The position numbers were made by a program, and so were the translations under genes. A model generated the notes under the pieces. The model was given only the letters and a program-made list of their open reading frames with translations, did not search any database and was not told the origin of the DNA. Positions 53,108-62,305 of a DNA stretch of 64,000 nt are shown one piece after another. The stretch is from JAAGZL01 sp050288625. Lineage in GTDB: Bacteria; Pseudomonadota; Gammaproteobacteria; Chromatiales; Chromatiaceae. The stretch's first letter is position 1, and each line of letters opens with the position of its first letter. The stretch spans positions 1-64,000 of the forward strand of contig JBNKEE010000036.1 of the NCBI GenBank assembly GCA_050288625.1, given 5' to 3'.

Positions 53108-54657
53108 GTCCGATACTGGATGCCTTAAGCCATCACGCAGAAACCGCCCCTAATGATCCTGCAATGCAGGATGAGGTCATCGGCCTGGATTATATCTCTG
53201 TGTCTATAGAGCTGAATCGACTAAGCGCCTTGCTTGTTCAGCAGGATATGAAGGTTGTTGCCTTGCTGGCAGATAACTCCTGTGCCTGGGCGCTCTGGGA
53301 TCTTGCAGCCATGCAGGCTGAAATAACCATAGTGCCTTTACCAGGTTTCTTCTCTGATACTCAACTGTCCCATGTCCTAAAAGATGCAGGCGTAGATGCA
53401 GTGATAAGCGATCAACCAGATCGCGTCTCCGGCCTGATAGCAGATATGGACTCTTCAGAGGTGGCGATGGATATGATAGTGGCAGAACGTGAGTTCTACC
53501 TATATCACATTACCAGTGAAGATGTCGTTCAATTGCCGACAGATACAGCGAAGATCACCTACACGTCAGGCACCACCGGTGCGCCCAAGGGCGTACTGCT
53601 TAGTGTGGATTCTATGGCGCAGGTGGCCAGCTCCCTGGTTGACGCCAGTGGGGCAGATGATAGCGATCGCCACCTAACTCTATTACCACTCTCCACCCTG
53701 CTTGAGAATATAGCCGGGATCTATGCCCCAATCCTGGCTGGTGGTATGACCACGCTTTATAGCCAGGAGCATGTAGGTATGTGCGGGGCCAGTGGTGTGG
53801 ATCCATTTCATATGCTGAATGCCCTGATAGATTCTGAGGCCACGACTGCGATCACCCTGCCGCAACTTCTTAAGGTCCTGGTGTGGGCTATTTCCAGTAC
53901 AGAAATGGTTCCGCAACGACTGCGTTATCTCGCCGTGGGAGGTGCTCACGTTTCCAGTCAGCTACTTAAGTCGGCCCAAGATTGTGGTTTGCCGGTGTTT
54001 CAAGGTTATGGCCTGTCAGAATGCGCTTCGGTGGTTGCGGTAAATCGTCCAGGCGATGATCGCCCAGGCAGTGTTGGTAGACCACTTCCTCATACCCAGG
54101 TGCATATTTCTGATAGTGGAGAGATCCAAGTGAGCGGAAGCCTGTTTAACGGCTATCTGCACGATTCTACGGGTGTTGATGAGTTCTGGCCAACGGGTGA
54201 CGTAGGCTATATGGATGATGACGGGTTTCTCTATATAACGGGTCGTAAGAAGAATATCTTCATTACCGCCTATGGACGTAATGTCTCCCCGGAGTGGATT
54301 GAGTCGGAACTAACGGCGCAACCCGCTATTGCCCAGGCCGCCGTGTACGGCGAGGCACAGTCGTTCAATGTTGCGGTACTGGTGCCTGCAGTCAGAGATA
54401 GCAGTGTCTTGATGCAGGCCATTTCTGCTGCCAATTCCAGACTGCCTGACTATGGGCGCATCAACGCATGGGTGATAGCGGATGAACCGTTTTTGCCTAC
54501 TAATGGTTTGTCTAGTGCAAATGGAAGTTTGCGCCGTACAGAGATCGAGCGACGGTATGCGAAACCTATCGCTGAGTGTTACGAAAACAAGACGCAGCAG
54601 GTTGTATTAAGCGGTGCAGCTAATCAAGCAGAGATGCATGGGGAGATCAAGCTATGA
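53104..54657 (+). CDS. AMP-binding acyl-CoA/acid ligase
   Basis: A 517-residue ANL-superfamily enzyme that should adenylate a fatty or other acid. Motifs: ITYTSGTTGAPKGVLLS (phosphate loop), FQGYGLSECASVVAV, and PTGDVGYMDDDGFLYITGRK, followed by a run ending YGRNVSPEWIE. In the C-terminal A10 region NGSLRRTEI stands where NGK(L/I) is usual, so the catalytic Lys may be missing or shifted. It overlaps genes on both sides by 4 bases, so the operon is tightly coupled. The substrate is unknown; long-chain acids are likely by family. Confidence 0.87.
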   Translation: MSPILDALSHHAETAPNDPAMQDEVIGLDYISVSIELNRLSALLVQQDMKVVALLADNSCAWALWDLAAMQAEITIVPLPGFFSDTQLSHVLKDAGVDAVISDQPDRVSGLIADMDSSEVAMDMIVAEREFYLYHITSEDVVQLPTDTAKITYTSGTTGAPKGVLLSVDSMAQVASSLVDASGADDSDRHLTLLPLSTLLENIAGIYAPILAGGMTTLYSQEHVGMCGASGVDPFHMLNALIDSEATTAITLPQLLKVLVWAISSTEMVPQRLRYLAVGGAHVSSQLLKSAQDCGLPVFQGYGLSECASVVAVNRPGDDRPGSVGRPLPHTQVHISDSGEIQVSGSLFNGYLHDSTGVDEFWPTGDVGYMDDDGFLYITGRKKNIFITAYGRNVSPEWIESELTAQPAIAQAAVYGEAQSFNVAVLVPAVRDSSVLMQAISAANSRLPDYGRINAWVIADEPFLPTNGLSSANGSLRRTEIERRYAKPIAECYENKTQQVVLSGAANQAEMHGEIKL

Positions 54658-55595
54658 GTAAATATCAGGTAGCGGTGAATATTGAGTGGACCGGGGCATG
54701 TAATGCACGTTGTTCCATGTGTCCACGCGATGCAATGGCGCAGGCGCAGCACATGAGCGAAGAGACCTATGAGCAGGTGCTGCAGCGACTTGATCCTAAG
54801 GATGTTTTTCGTGCAGTGGTTGCCGGTTATGGTGATCCAACGGTGCATCCGGATTTTATGCGCTTTATTGAAATGACATGCAGTTCAAAGGTGCCGATAG
54901 ACCTGGTGACCAATGGTGAGCGCTTGGACGAGATGCGACTGTTGGCGATGGACGGTGTTATCGGAACCCTGCTTATCTCATTCTCAAGTATCGATCCTGA
55001 TATATACAATCGTGTGCACGCGGGTTTAGACCAGAAGAGGGTTATGGATAATCTCATCCTGGCCCAAAACACCTTGCGTAAGACCGCTGTAGCTGTGAGC
55101 CTGACACCACTGGCCGAGTGTATCGATACCCTGCCGGAGACCATAAACTGGCTACGCAGTCACGGTATTGATCAGCTAACCATGTCTCCAACCCTGTATG
55201 ACCGAGCTGGAAGTTTGGAAGAGGGAGATCCCGCGTCCGACAAGCTGCGTTCTGTGATACGCCGCTTTGGCCTGCACAGCCAGGAATACGATTTTGTCCC
55301 ATCCATAACCAATGTATGGAGGCAATATCGGGCCAATAAATTCAGATGCCTGCCGCGCAATAGCGATCTGGCTATAGCTGCGGATGGCAATTACCAATAC
55401 TGCTTTAACGATTTGGGGCGTCGCCATCCAATGGGGTCGGTGAATGAGCTAAGCGTGCGCGAGGTGCTGGAACTGCGTGAACCAACGTCACCAGACCCAG
55501 CTCTATGTGAAGGTTGTAGTACACGTACCAGTTATACCCCGACTGAATTTCTACAGGCGACAGCCGGATACATACGGATGCGCATAGCATCTTAG
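54654..55595 (+). CDS. Radical SAM protein with SPASM-like C-terminus
   Basis: A 313-residue radical SAM enzyme. The cluster motif is WTGACNARCSMCPRDAM. Further features are VAGYGDPTVHPDF and DLVTNGERL. The C-terminal part has extra cysteines resembling an auxiliary cluster (RCLPRNSDLAIAADGNYQYC and LCEGCSTRT), with the usual YCFND pattern of SPASM proteins. The reaction is unknown. It sits between the ligase and the HDO-type enzyme, so it probably acts on their shared intermediate. Confidence 0.85.
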   Translation: MSKYQVAVNIEWTGACNARCSMCPRDAMAQAQHMSEETYEQVLQRLDPKDVFRAVVAGYGDPTVHPDFMRFIEMTCSSKVPIDLVTNGERLDEMRLLAMDGVIGTLLISFSSIDPDIYNRVHAGLDQKRVMDNLILAQNTLRKTAVAVSLTPLAECIDTLPETINWLRSHGIDQLTMSPTLYDRAGSLEEGDPASDKLRSVIRRFGLHSQEYDFVPSITNVWRQYRANKFRCLPRNSDLAIAADGNYQYCFNDLGRRHPMGSVNELSVREVLELREPTSPDPALCEGCSTRTSYTPTEFLQATAGYIRMRIAS

Positions 55596-55608
55596 GAGAA
55601 GAACAGAC

Positions 55609-56316
55609 ATGTCAAATTCAAACGTGGTTAAAAAAGAAGTTGTAGATGACGGTTTTTATGATCAGTTACTGGTGGCAACCGAAGCACAACGCAATGAATT
55701 TCTATCCATACCTATATTACAGGCCGGTGTGGCTGGCGCCATAGATCTGAAAACGTATATCGCCTTTCTTACCCAGGCCTACTATCACGTGAGCCAAACC
55801 GTACCCTTGCTTATGGCATGCGGTGAAAGGTTGCCGTCCAGGGTCAGCTGGATGCAAAAGGCCATAGCAGAATATATCAGCGAAGAGATCGGACATGAGG
55901 AGTGGATACTGGATGATATCAGTGCATGCGGCGGTGATTGGAAGTACGTGCGAGAAGGAATGCCCTCATTTGCCACAGAGCAGATGATTGCCTACGCCTG
56001 GTACACCATATTGCGCGGCAATCCGATTGGTTTCTTCGGTATGGTGTTGGTCTTGGAAGGAACCAGTGTGGCTTTAGCCACACATGCGGCTGATTCTATA
56101 CGTAAGAATCTTGGTCTATCGAAGAAGAGCTTTAAGTATCTTACCTCTCACGGCTCTCTAGACGTTAGCCACATGCAATATTTCAACTCACTGATGAATC
56201 AGGTAGATGACCCGGAAGATCAGCAGGCCATCATTCGATGTGCCCAGCACATGTATCGTCTATATGGCGATATATTCCGCAGCCTGAGTCAGGTCGGAAG
56301 CAACCAGGGGGAATAG
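55609..56316 (+). CDS. Heme-oxygenase-like (HDO/TenA-like) iron-containing enzyme
   Basis: A 235-residue all-helical protein of the TenA/heme-oxygenase-like fold. The likely metal ligands are E92/E93 and H96 in ISEEIGHEEWILDD, E150 in VLVLEGTSVAL, and H181, D185 and H188 in LTSHGSLDVSHMQYF. This set matches the diiron oxidases of the HDO superfamily (UndA-type and relatives), which oxidise acyl or amino-acid substrates, sometimes with carbon-carbon cleavage. AGGAGAAG precedes the ATG. The product is unknown. Confidence 0.83.
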   Translation: MSNSNVVKKEVVDDGFYDQLLVATEAQRNEFLSIPILQAGVAGAIDLKTYIAFLTQAYYHVSQTVPLLMACGERLPSRVSWMQKAIAEYISEEIGHEEWILDDISACGGDWKYVREGMPSFATEQMIAYAWYTILRGNPIGFFGMVLVLEGTSVALATHAADSIRKNLGLSKKSFKYLTSHGSLDVSHMQYFNSLMNQVDDPEDQQAIIRCAQHMYRLYGDIFRSLSQVGSNQGE

Positions 56317-56318
56317 AT

Positions 56319-57128
56319 ATGGAATTATCAGGTGCACGTATCATACTCACCGGCGCTGCTGGTGGCATTGGTAACCAGTTGGCTCGACGTCTGTCCGCAT
56401 CCGGCGCGCGTCTATTTATAGTAGGCCGCAGCGATACCGGTGCTGAATTGGCCAAGACCCTTAGCTCTCGTGGTGGTGATGTTACCTTCCACAAAATTGA
56501 TCTACTGCAGCAGGGTGCGGTGCATGAAGTAGTCAGATCAGCGCTGGATGCACTTGATGGCATCGACCTGCTGATCAATCTGGCTGGCAGCATGAGTTTT
56601 GAGTCATTTACCGCTGAAGATCCGGAAGTGACAGAACGCCTTATGCGTCTCAATGTAGTGGTGCCCATGCAACTGTGTCAGGCGGTATTGCCATATATGT
56701 TGGAGCAACAGTATGGACGCATCGCAAATATTGGCTCCATCTTCGGCTCTATCGGATTCGCCTATTTCGCAACCTATTCGGCATCCAAGTTCGCCTTGCG
56801 TGGATTCTCAGAAGCGTTGCGGCGCGAGCTTGCCGGAAGCGGTGTGGGTGTCAGTTATATCGCACCGCGCGCAACCAAAACCAGTTTCAACGATGAATCG
56901 GTCTACCGCATGGGAGAGATAGTCAAAATGAAGTTCGACGATCCAGGTTATGTTGCCGATGTGATCGTTGAATCCATACGTTCAGATATGGATGAGGCCT
57001 ACATAGGTTGGCCAGAGAAGTTTTTTGTTCGTTTGAATGCCTTGTTACCACGGGTTGTGGATAGCGGGGTTAGTAAGCAAAACCAGCAGGCACAGCAGTT
57101 TGTGCGAGCAGCCGGTACAAATAGGTAA
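56319..57128 (+). CDS. Short-chain dehydrogenase/reductase
   Basis: A 269-residue classical SDR from the ATG at 56319, preceded by AGGGGGAA and 2 bases after the upstream stop; an earlier in-frame ATG at 56238 lies inside the upstream gene. Motifs: ILTGAAGGIGNQLARRL (dinucleotide loop), LINLAGSMS, NIGSIFGSIG (catalytic Ser) and YSASKFALRGFSEALRREL (YxxxK). It probably reduces a keto intermediate of the operon product. The C-terminal 60 residues are extended and may contact a membrane or lipid substrate. Confidence 0.9.
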   Translation: MELSGARIILTGAAGGIGNQLARRLSASGARLFIVGRSDTGAELAKTLSSRGGDVTFHKIDLLQQGAVHEVVRSALDALDGIDLLINLAGSMSFESFTAEDPEVTERLMRLNVVVPMQLCQAVLPYMLEQQYGRIANIGSIFGSIGFAYFATYSASKFALRGFSEALRRELAGSGVGVSYIAPRATKTSFNDESVYRMGEIVKMKFDDPGYVADVIVESIRSDMDEAYIGWPEKFFVRLNALLPRVVDSGVSKQNQQAQQFVRAAGTNR

Positions 57129-57138
57129 GGAGGTAATC

Positions 57139-57810
57139 ATGTCTCGACAAAATATATTAGGGGTTTCACTTTGGTCCATATTCTCTCTGTTGTTATTAGG
57201 AACGGGGATTCTGCAGGCAGCGCAGCCGATGGGATCAGATGTGGCGGAGATAGAAAGGCAATGGGCCGCTATCAATTATCAAACCTCTGAACAGAGTAAG
57301 TCCCAGGCGTTTGAACGTTTAGCCAAGAAGGCCCATGCAGTGAGCGAACTCTATCCTGGTCAGGCCGAGCCGCTGGTATGGGAGTCCATTGTGTTGAGTT
57401 CATATGCAGGGTCTCTCTCCGGTCTGTCCAAGATGAGTGCTATGACCCAAGCGAAGCAGGCGCGGGATCTGCTCCTCAAGGCGGAAAAGATTCGTCCAAC
57501 CATGGCTGATGGTTCAGTCTATACAAGTCTTGGTGCTCTGTACTTTAAGGTTCCTGGCTGGCCAATAGGGTTTGGCGACAATCAAAAGGCCTACACCTAT
57601 CTGAAAAAGGCCCTGGCGATGAATCCGGACGGTATTGACCCCAACTATTTTATGGGTGAGCTGCTGTTCTACCAAAACAAATACAAAGAGGCCTATCAGG
57701 CTTTGCAAAAGGCCAAACAGGCTCCGCCTCGTCCATCAAGAGAGATCGCAGACCAGGGACGACATAAGGAGATTTCTCAGCTGATGTCCAAAGTAGAGCG
57801 CTTTCTGTAG
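57139..57810 (+). CDS. Exported TPR-repeat protein
   Basis: A 223-residue protein starting MSRQNILGVSLWSIFSLLLL, with a strong AAGGAGG 5 bases before the ATG at 57139. A signal peptide ends near LQAAQP. The mature part is helical with TPR-like repeats (AKQARDLLLKAEKIRPTMAD, QKAYTYLKKALAMNPDGIDP, YKEAYQALQKAKQAPPRPS). It lies in the same operon as the SDR gene, 10 bases after it. A periplasmic adaptor or transport helper is likely; its partner is unknown. Confidence 0.78.
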   Translation: MSRQNILGVSLWSIFSLLLLGTGILQAAQPMGSDVAEIERQWAAINYQTSEQSKSQAFERLAKKAHAVSELYPGQAEPLVWESIVLSSYAGSLSGLSKMSAMTQAKQARDLLLKAEKIRPTMADGSVYTSLGALYFKVPGWPIGFGDNQKAYTYLKKALAMNPDGIDPNYFMGELLFYQNKYKEAYQALQKAKQAPPRPSREIADQGRHKEISQLMSKVERFL

Positions 57811-57877
57811 CTTTACTCATGGATGGAACTGACGAATAATCAACCGAAGGGGTTCCAAGTGGAGACTAGTTGATTCA

Positions 57878-58540
57878 ATGAGAGTTTTATTGGTTGAGGA
57901 TGACCAGATGCTGGGCGAGGCCGTCATTGCCGGCCTACGTCAGCATGGATTTACGGTTGATTGGGTACAGGACGGCCTGGCTGCGGAACACGCCCTTTCA
58001 ACGGAGATATTTGAGTTGGTGGTGTTAGATCTGGGGTTGCCAAAACGTAATGGTATGGAAGTGTTGTCTGATATACGGGGACGGGGAAACCAGATACCGG
58101 TATTGATTCTCACTGCCCGCGATACAGTTGAGGAGAGAGTGCGGGGACTGGATTCCGGTGCGGACGATTATCTGGTCAAGCCGTTTGATCTGTCTGAGCT
58201 ATGCGCCAGGGTACGCGCCTTGATCAGAAGGCACAGCGGACGCAGCACGCCCATATTGGAATTTGGCAGGCTTAGGCTTGACCCTGCGGCCCATTCAGTT
58301 GAGTTTGATGGGGAAAAGGTTGAGCTGTCTCCGCGAGAATATGTAGTGCTGCAGATGCTGCTTGAGAACGCCGGACGGGTACAGTCACGCGAACGCCTGG
58401 AAGAGGCTTTGTATGGATGGAGCGGTGATGTGGAAAGTAACACTATAGAGGTCTACATCCATCATCTACGTAAAAAATTTGGTAAAGAGCTGATACGCAC
58501 TATTCGTGGGGTTGGCTATATGGTGGAAAAAACCACATGA
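57878..58540 (+). CDS. QseB/PmrA-like response regulator
   Basis: A 220-residue OmpR-family regulator. The receiver has EDD near the start (LLVEDDQMLGEAV), D51 in VVLDLGLPKR and LVKPFDL. The winged-helix domain (about 125-218) has LSPREYVVLQMLLENAGRVQ and NTIEVYIHHLRKKFG. The sequence fits the QseB/PmrA/TctD subgroup, whose members bind CTTAA-N6-CTTAA repeats, as found before this operon at 52290. It overlaps the kinase gene by 4 bases. Confidence 0.91.
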   Translation: MRVLLVEDDQMLGEAVIAGLRQHGFTVDWVQDGLAAEHALSTEIFELVVLDLGLPKRNGMEVLSDIRGRGNQIPVLILTARDTVEERVRGLDSGADDYLVKPFDLSELCARVRALIRRHSGRSTPILEFGRLRLDPAAHSVEFDGEKVELSPREYVVLQMLLENAGRVQSRERLEEALYGWSGDVESNTIEVYIHHLRKKFGKELIRTIRGVGYMVEKTT

Positions 58541-59880
58541 ATAATTCGTTGCGTCTGCGTTTGCTGTTCATCCTTGTGGGTCTGTTTTCCCTGGTATGGA
58601 TCGCAATAACAACTGCCAGCTATTTCTTCACCCGACATGAAATCGAAGAGCTGTTTGATGCCCAGTTGGCCCAATATGCACGCACTTTGCAAGGTCTTAC
58701 TCAACACGAGTTAGATGAAGAGGAGCATGAGGACATCTCTCTCAGCGATGCATTTTTAGGACACACCTATGAGAAGAAAGTGGCATTCCAGGTGTGGAGC
58801 GGTACAGTCCAGGTCCTTCATTCTGAGATGGCACCAAAAAAACCCATGAGCGAGGTGTTTGGTTTCTCTGATCAGGAATTCGATGGTGTACTCTGGCGCG
58901 TATTCGTCATTCCATCCATGGATGGGGCAGCTAGCGTTCACGTCGCGGAACAGTATGATGTGCGCGATGAGTTGGTGGATAAGATAAGTCTGCAGATACT
59001 TTATCCGCTATTCATCGCGTTGCCACTGCTGGCGAGTATGATATGGTTCGCCGTCGGTCGCGGGCTTCGACCGCTAAAGCGTATTACTGCTGACGTGAGT
59101 GCGCGTTCACCTAAAGACCTACAACCTTTATCATCGGAGCAGACGCCCAGCGAGATTAAGCCGCTAGTGGTGGCTATTAATCAACTGTTGTGGCAATTGA
59201 GTAGAGCGTTCGAGTCCGAGCGACGCTTTACTTCAGATGCGGCCCACGAGCTACGAACACCATTGGCTACCTTAAAGGTGCAGGCGCAGGTTGCACAGGG
59301 AGCTAAGGACAAGGATGAACGCATGGGAGCTATTAACAATATGCTCAAAGGGGTGGACAGAGCGACCCGTCTGGTTGAGCAGTTGCTCACATTGGCGCGA
59401 CTTGACCCAGAGTCGAGCCGGGAAGATTTCTCATATGTGGATCTGGCTGAACTCGCAGCACGAGTGATTGGTGAGCATTCCAATATCGCAATCAGTAAGG
59501 AGATAGATCTGGGACTAGACGAAGACTCGCACGGTCATATCTATGGATTACCAGATGCACTGGAAGTGATGTTGAGAAACCTGGTGGATAATGCAGTGAA
59601 ATATACGCCCAATGGTGGCAGAGTGGATGTCAGAGTCCAGGAAAAGGGACGAAATGTATCCCTGACTGTGGCAGATACCGGCCCAGGTATAGATGAAGGT
59701 ATGCGTGCCAGGGTATTTGATCGCTTCTATCGGGTGATAGATAACCAGAACGATGGATGTGGTCTGGGACTGTCCATAGTACTGCGCATAGCAGAACTGC
59801 ATCAGGCCGAAATAGCCCTTAATAATACGCGGTCGACAGGATTTGAGATTACCGTGACCTTTTCCTCTGATTCCAGATAG
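58537..59880 (+). CDS. QseC-like sensor histidine kinase
   Basis: A 447-residue inner-membrane kinase with two helices (about 9-28 and 150-173) around a 120-residue periplasmic domain (a TctE/QseC-type N-terminal sensor with FQVWSGTVQVLHSE). The H-box is FTSDAAHELRTPLATLKVQA, the N-box is NLVDNAVKYTPNGG, and ADTGPGIDEG and GCGLGLSIVLRI complete the ATPase. The ligand is not known. It probably senses a product, precursor or envelope signal tied to the preceding operon. Confidence 0.9.
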   Translation: MNNSLRLRLLFILVGLFSLVWIAITTASYFFTRHEIEELFDAQLAQYARTLQGLTQHELDEEEHEDISLSDAFLGHTYEKKVAFQVWSGTVQVLHSEMAPKKPMSEVFGFSDQEFDGVLWRVFVIPSMDGAASVHVAEQYDVRDELVDKISLQILYPLFIALPLLASMIWFAVGRGLRPLKRITADVSARSPKDLQPLSSEQTPSEIKPLVVAINQLLWQLSRAFESERRFTSDAAHELRTPLATLKVQAQVAQGAKDKDERMGAINNMLKGVDRATRLVEQLLTLARLDPESSREDFSYVDLAELAARVIGEHSNIAISKEIDLGLDEDSHGHIYGLPDALEVMLRNLVDNAVKYTPNGGRVDVRVQEKGRNVSLTVADTGPGIDEGMRARVFDRFYRVIDNQNDGCGLGLSIVLRIAELHQAEIALNNTRSTGFEITVTFSSDSR

Positions 59881-59981
59881 CCTTTTTGCGGTAACTAATT
59901 CAGTTCCAAACGAAACCGATCTTTGAACTCTTGCGTATATTCTGTGTACTAACTATTAACGCAGAGTGACGGAGGAGCGAG

Positions 59982-61103
59982 ATGAAAAAGGTTTCTTTAT
60001 ACCTAATATTCGCCTTAATCCCGCTGGTGGCGGCGGTTTCATGGACTATGGCGGAAGATAAAATGCAGCAAAAGAGTGCTGCTGAAGGTCTGGAAGTGGC
60101 TACTTTCGCTGGAGGCTGTTTCTGGTGCACGGAGTCGGACTTTGAAAAGGTGAATGGTGTCAAAGAGGTTATCTCGGGCTATAGCGGCGGGCATGTGGAT
60201 AATCCCACCTATAAACAGGTATCCAACGGAGGAACGGGACACATTGAGTCGGTACAGTTCTATTATGACCCCAAGGTAGTTACTTATGAACAACTACTGG
60301 ACTATTTCTGGAGACACGTAAATCCCACCGATAGTGGCGGCCAGTTCGTAGACCGCGGTGACTCTTATGTGTCAGCAATCTTCTATCACAATGAGCAGCA
60401 ACGTATAGCGGCAGAGAAATCCAAGGCCGCATTGGAAAAGTCCGGGCACTTTGACAAACCGATCGTGACCCCCATACGTAAATTCACCAAGTTCTGGAAA
60501 GCAGAAGATTATCACCAGGACTATTACAAAAAGAATCCTATTAGATACAACTACTACCGCTATAGATCGGGCCGCGACCAGTTCCTGGAAAAGGCCTGGC
60601 CGGAAGATGAGATGAAGAAAGATTCTGCCATGAAGATGGAGAAGAAAATGTCAGCTGAAAAAAAGTATACAGTGCCAAGTGATGAAGAGCTGCGCAAGAC
60701 ACTTACACCTCTACAATACAAAGTCACGCAGGAAGAGGGCACTGAACGCCCATTCCATAATGAATATTGGGATGAGAAACGTGAAGGTATATATGTGGAT
60801 GTGGTAACCGGCGAGCCACTGTTCTCATCCAAGGATAAATATAAGTCCGGCACCGGTTGGCCTAGCTTCACTCAGCCAATAAAGTCCGATGCGGTTGTGA
60901 CAAAAGCGGATTTTGGGTTGTTTCTTCCGCGCACCGAAGTTAGAAGCAAATATGGTGATTCCCATCTCGGTCATGTGTTCGATGACGGGCCGCAACCGAC
61001 AGGAAAACGCTACTGCATGAATTCAGCCGCCTTAAGGTTTATTCCTAAAGAAGATATGGTGAAGCAGGGATATGCCGAGTTTGCAGGGCAGTTTGAAAAT
61101 TAA
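59982..61103 (+). CDS. msrAB: Periplasmic fused methionine sulfoxide reductase MsrAB
   Basis: Reduces both methionine sulfoxide epimers in exported proteins. The 373-residue protein has a signal peptide (YLIFALIPLVAAVSWTMAED) and GAGGAG before the ATG. The MsrA domain has AGGCFWCTESDFEKVNGV with catalytic Cys46, and GQFVDRGDSYVSAIFY. After a short charged linker the MsrB domain (about 222-370) has GTGWPSFTQP, HLGHVFDDGP and RYCMNSAALRF with its catalytic Cys. The A-then-B order is common in secreted bacterial fusions. It would need an electron source such as a thioredoxin-like partner, not seen here. Confidence 0.93.
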   Translation: MKKVSLYLIFALIPLVAAVSWTMAEDKMQQKSAAEGLEVATFAGGCFWCTESDFEKVNGVKEVISGYSGGHVDNPTYKQVSNGGTGHIESVQFYYDPKVVTYEQLLDYFWRHVNPTDSGGQFVDRGDSYVSAIFYHNEQQRIAAEKSKAALEKSGHFDKPIVTPIRKFTKFWKAEDYHQDYYKKNPIRYNYYRYRSGRDQFLEKAWPEDEMKKDSAMKMEKKMSAEKKYTVPSDEELRKTLTPLQYKVTQEEGTERPFHNEYWDEKREGIYVDVVTGEPLFSSKDKYKSGTGWPSFTQPIKSDAVVTKADFGLFLPRTEVRSKYGDSHLGHVFDDGPQPTGKRYCMNSAALRFIPKEDMVKQGYAEFAGQFEN

Positions 61104-61264
61104 TGTATCATACAGACTTCCTTATATTTGGAGCCATTATGTATCTTAACTGATGGCGTTTTGAGAACTATTGCCTGAAACATGGGTGTAAACATCATTG
61201 AATTACAATCCATATTGACTATAAATAAGATGCTGGCCACATGGATATTTGCAAGGAGGTTAAA

Positions 61265-61426
61265 GTGAAAAGACTTATCATGCTGATTGTTGTTGTGCTA
61301 ACTGTTGGTGTGTCGGGCGCAACCTTTGCCGCAGGAGATAAAAACCAGGGAACAACTGGTTCGGGTACCACCAGTACTGGCACAACATCCCAGGGTGCCG
61401 GAACCCAGGATAGAACGGGAAGGTAA
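61265..61426 (+). CDS. Small secreted Gly/Thr-rich protein
   Basis: A 53-residue protein from the GTG at 61265, with AAGGAGG a few bases upstream, which decides the start over the in-frame ATG at 61241. VKRLIMLIVVVLTVGVSGAT is a signal peptide; the mature 27 residues are Gly/Thr/Ser/Gln-rich repeats (GTTGSGTTSTGTTSQGAG). No domain recognised. Confidence 0.65.
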   Translation: MKRLIMLIVVVLTVGVSGATFAAGDKNQGTTGSGTTSTGTTSQGAGTQDRTGR

Positions 61427-61456
61427 GCGTAAACAATATTGTGTACGGAAACAAAA

Positions 61457-61477
61457 AGGGCCGCATTGAGCGGCCCT
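61457..61477 (-). terminator. Terminator after the VPLPA-CTERM gene
   Basis: AGGGCCGC pairs with GCGGCCCT around a 5-base loop. Read on the minus strand, a TTTTTG run follows the stem, so it ends the leftward VPLPA-CTERM transcript; it may also stop the rightward small-protein message. Confidence 0.85.
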
Positions 61478-61539
61478 AAATCCTTATCAAATGATCAAAC
61501 TATTGGAATCTTAACCAGCGACTATACGATTGCTTGCCT

Positions 61540-62178
61540 TTATGTAAGATGTTTCCGTCTTCTTTTAGCCATACCTAAATATCCAAGCAGACCAGAACCA
61601 AAGAGCCAAATTGCGGCTGGGACAGGGACTGGCGTATTCTTGTCGAAGCAACCTTCTATATTGATGTTTGTGATAGGAATAGAATTGGACCCCAAGGTGC
61701 CAAGGCCAATAAGTTTGATTGTAAAGCTAAAATTGTTATTCGCTATTCCGTATATGTCAGAAACTGGATCACCGGGAACACCCCAATCGTAAATCTGGAT
61801 TGGGTTTGACCAATCTGCAACAATGATGTCGTTAATGGAGACAGCAATAAAATTAGACGTTTTGACCCCGCCCACTTTGTTGGGGTCTATTCGTAAATAA
61901 GTGTAATGGAGAGCGGATGCTGGATCATAAGATCCCATGGAGTCAGCCGTGTTGATATCTGGGGTTGGGCCTCCGGGAGTGCTGGTTGGGGAGGTGAGCT
62001 CCCATAGATACATATCATCGTTTACTAAATCAAAGGTCCAGCTCCATGTGTCACCTTGCTCTATACTGACTCCAGATATATCGGCCAGGCTTACATACTG
62101 GTAATGCGTTGCATAAGCCTGGGAGCAAGCCATACTCAACAACAATACCATCGCAATTCTTATGTCCAGTTTTATCAT
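61540..62178 (-). CDS. VPLPA/PEP-CTERM sorting-domain protein
   Basis: A 212-residue exported protein. It has an N-terminal signal (VLLLSMACSQAYAT), a beta-rich body of about 150 residues (GDTWSWTFDLVNDDMYLWEL), and a C-terminal VPVPAAIWLFGSGLLGYLGM followed by basic AKRRRK. That tail is the VPLPA form of the PEP-CTERM sorting signal recognised by exosortase, so the protein is probably processed at the membrane and linked to an extracellular polysaccharide system. The body domain is not recognised. No exosortase gene is in the window. Confidence 0.88.
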   Translation of the reverse strand: MIKLDIRIAMVLLLSMACSQAYATHYQYVSLADISGVSIEQGDTWSWTFDLVNDDMYLWELTSPTSTPGGPTPDINTADSMGSYDPASALHYTYLRIDPNKVGGVKTSNFIAVSINDIIVADWSNPIQIYDWGVPGDPVSDIYGIANNNFSFTIKLIGLGTLGSNSIPITNINIEGCFDKNTPVPVPAAIWLFGSGLLGYLGMAKRRRKHLT

Positions 62179-62305
62179 TATTACATTCCTTTAATTTCTT
62201 TAGTATATGGCTATCTTTTTAAGAAAACGCTGCCGATCCTACCACAAAAATAGCAAGGGAAAAATAGCTGTACTTGATTCATTAGTACCGCGACATGGTC
62301 GCCGG

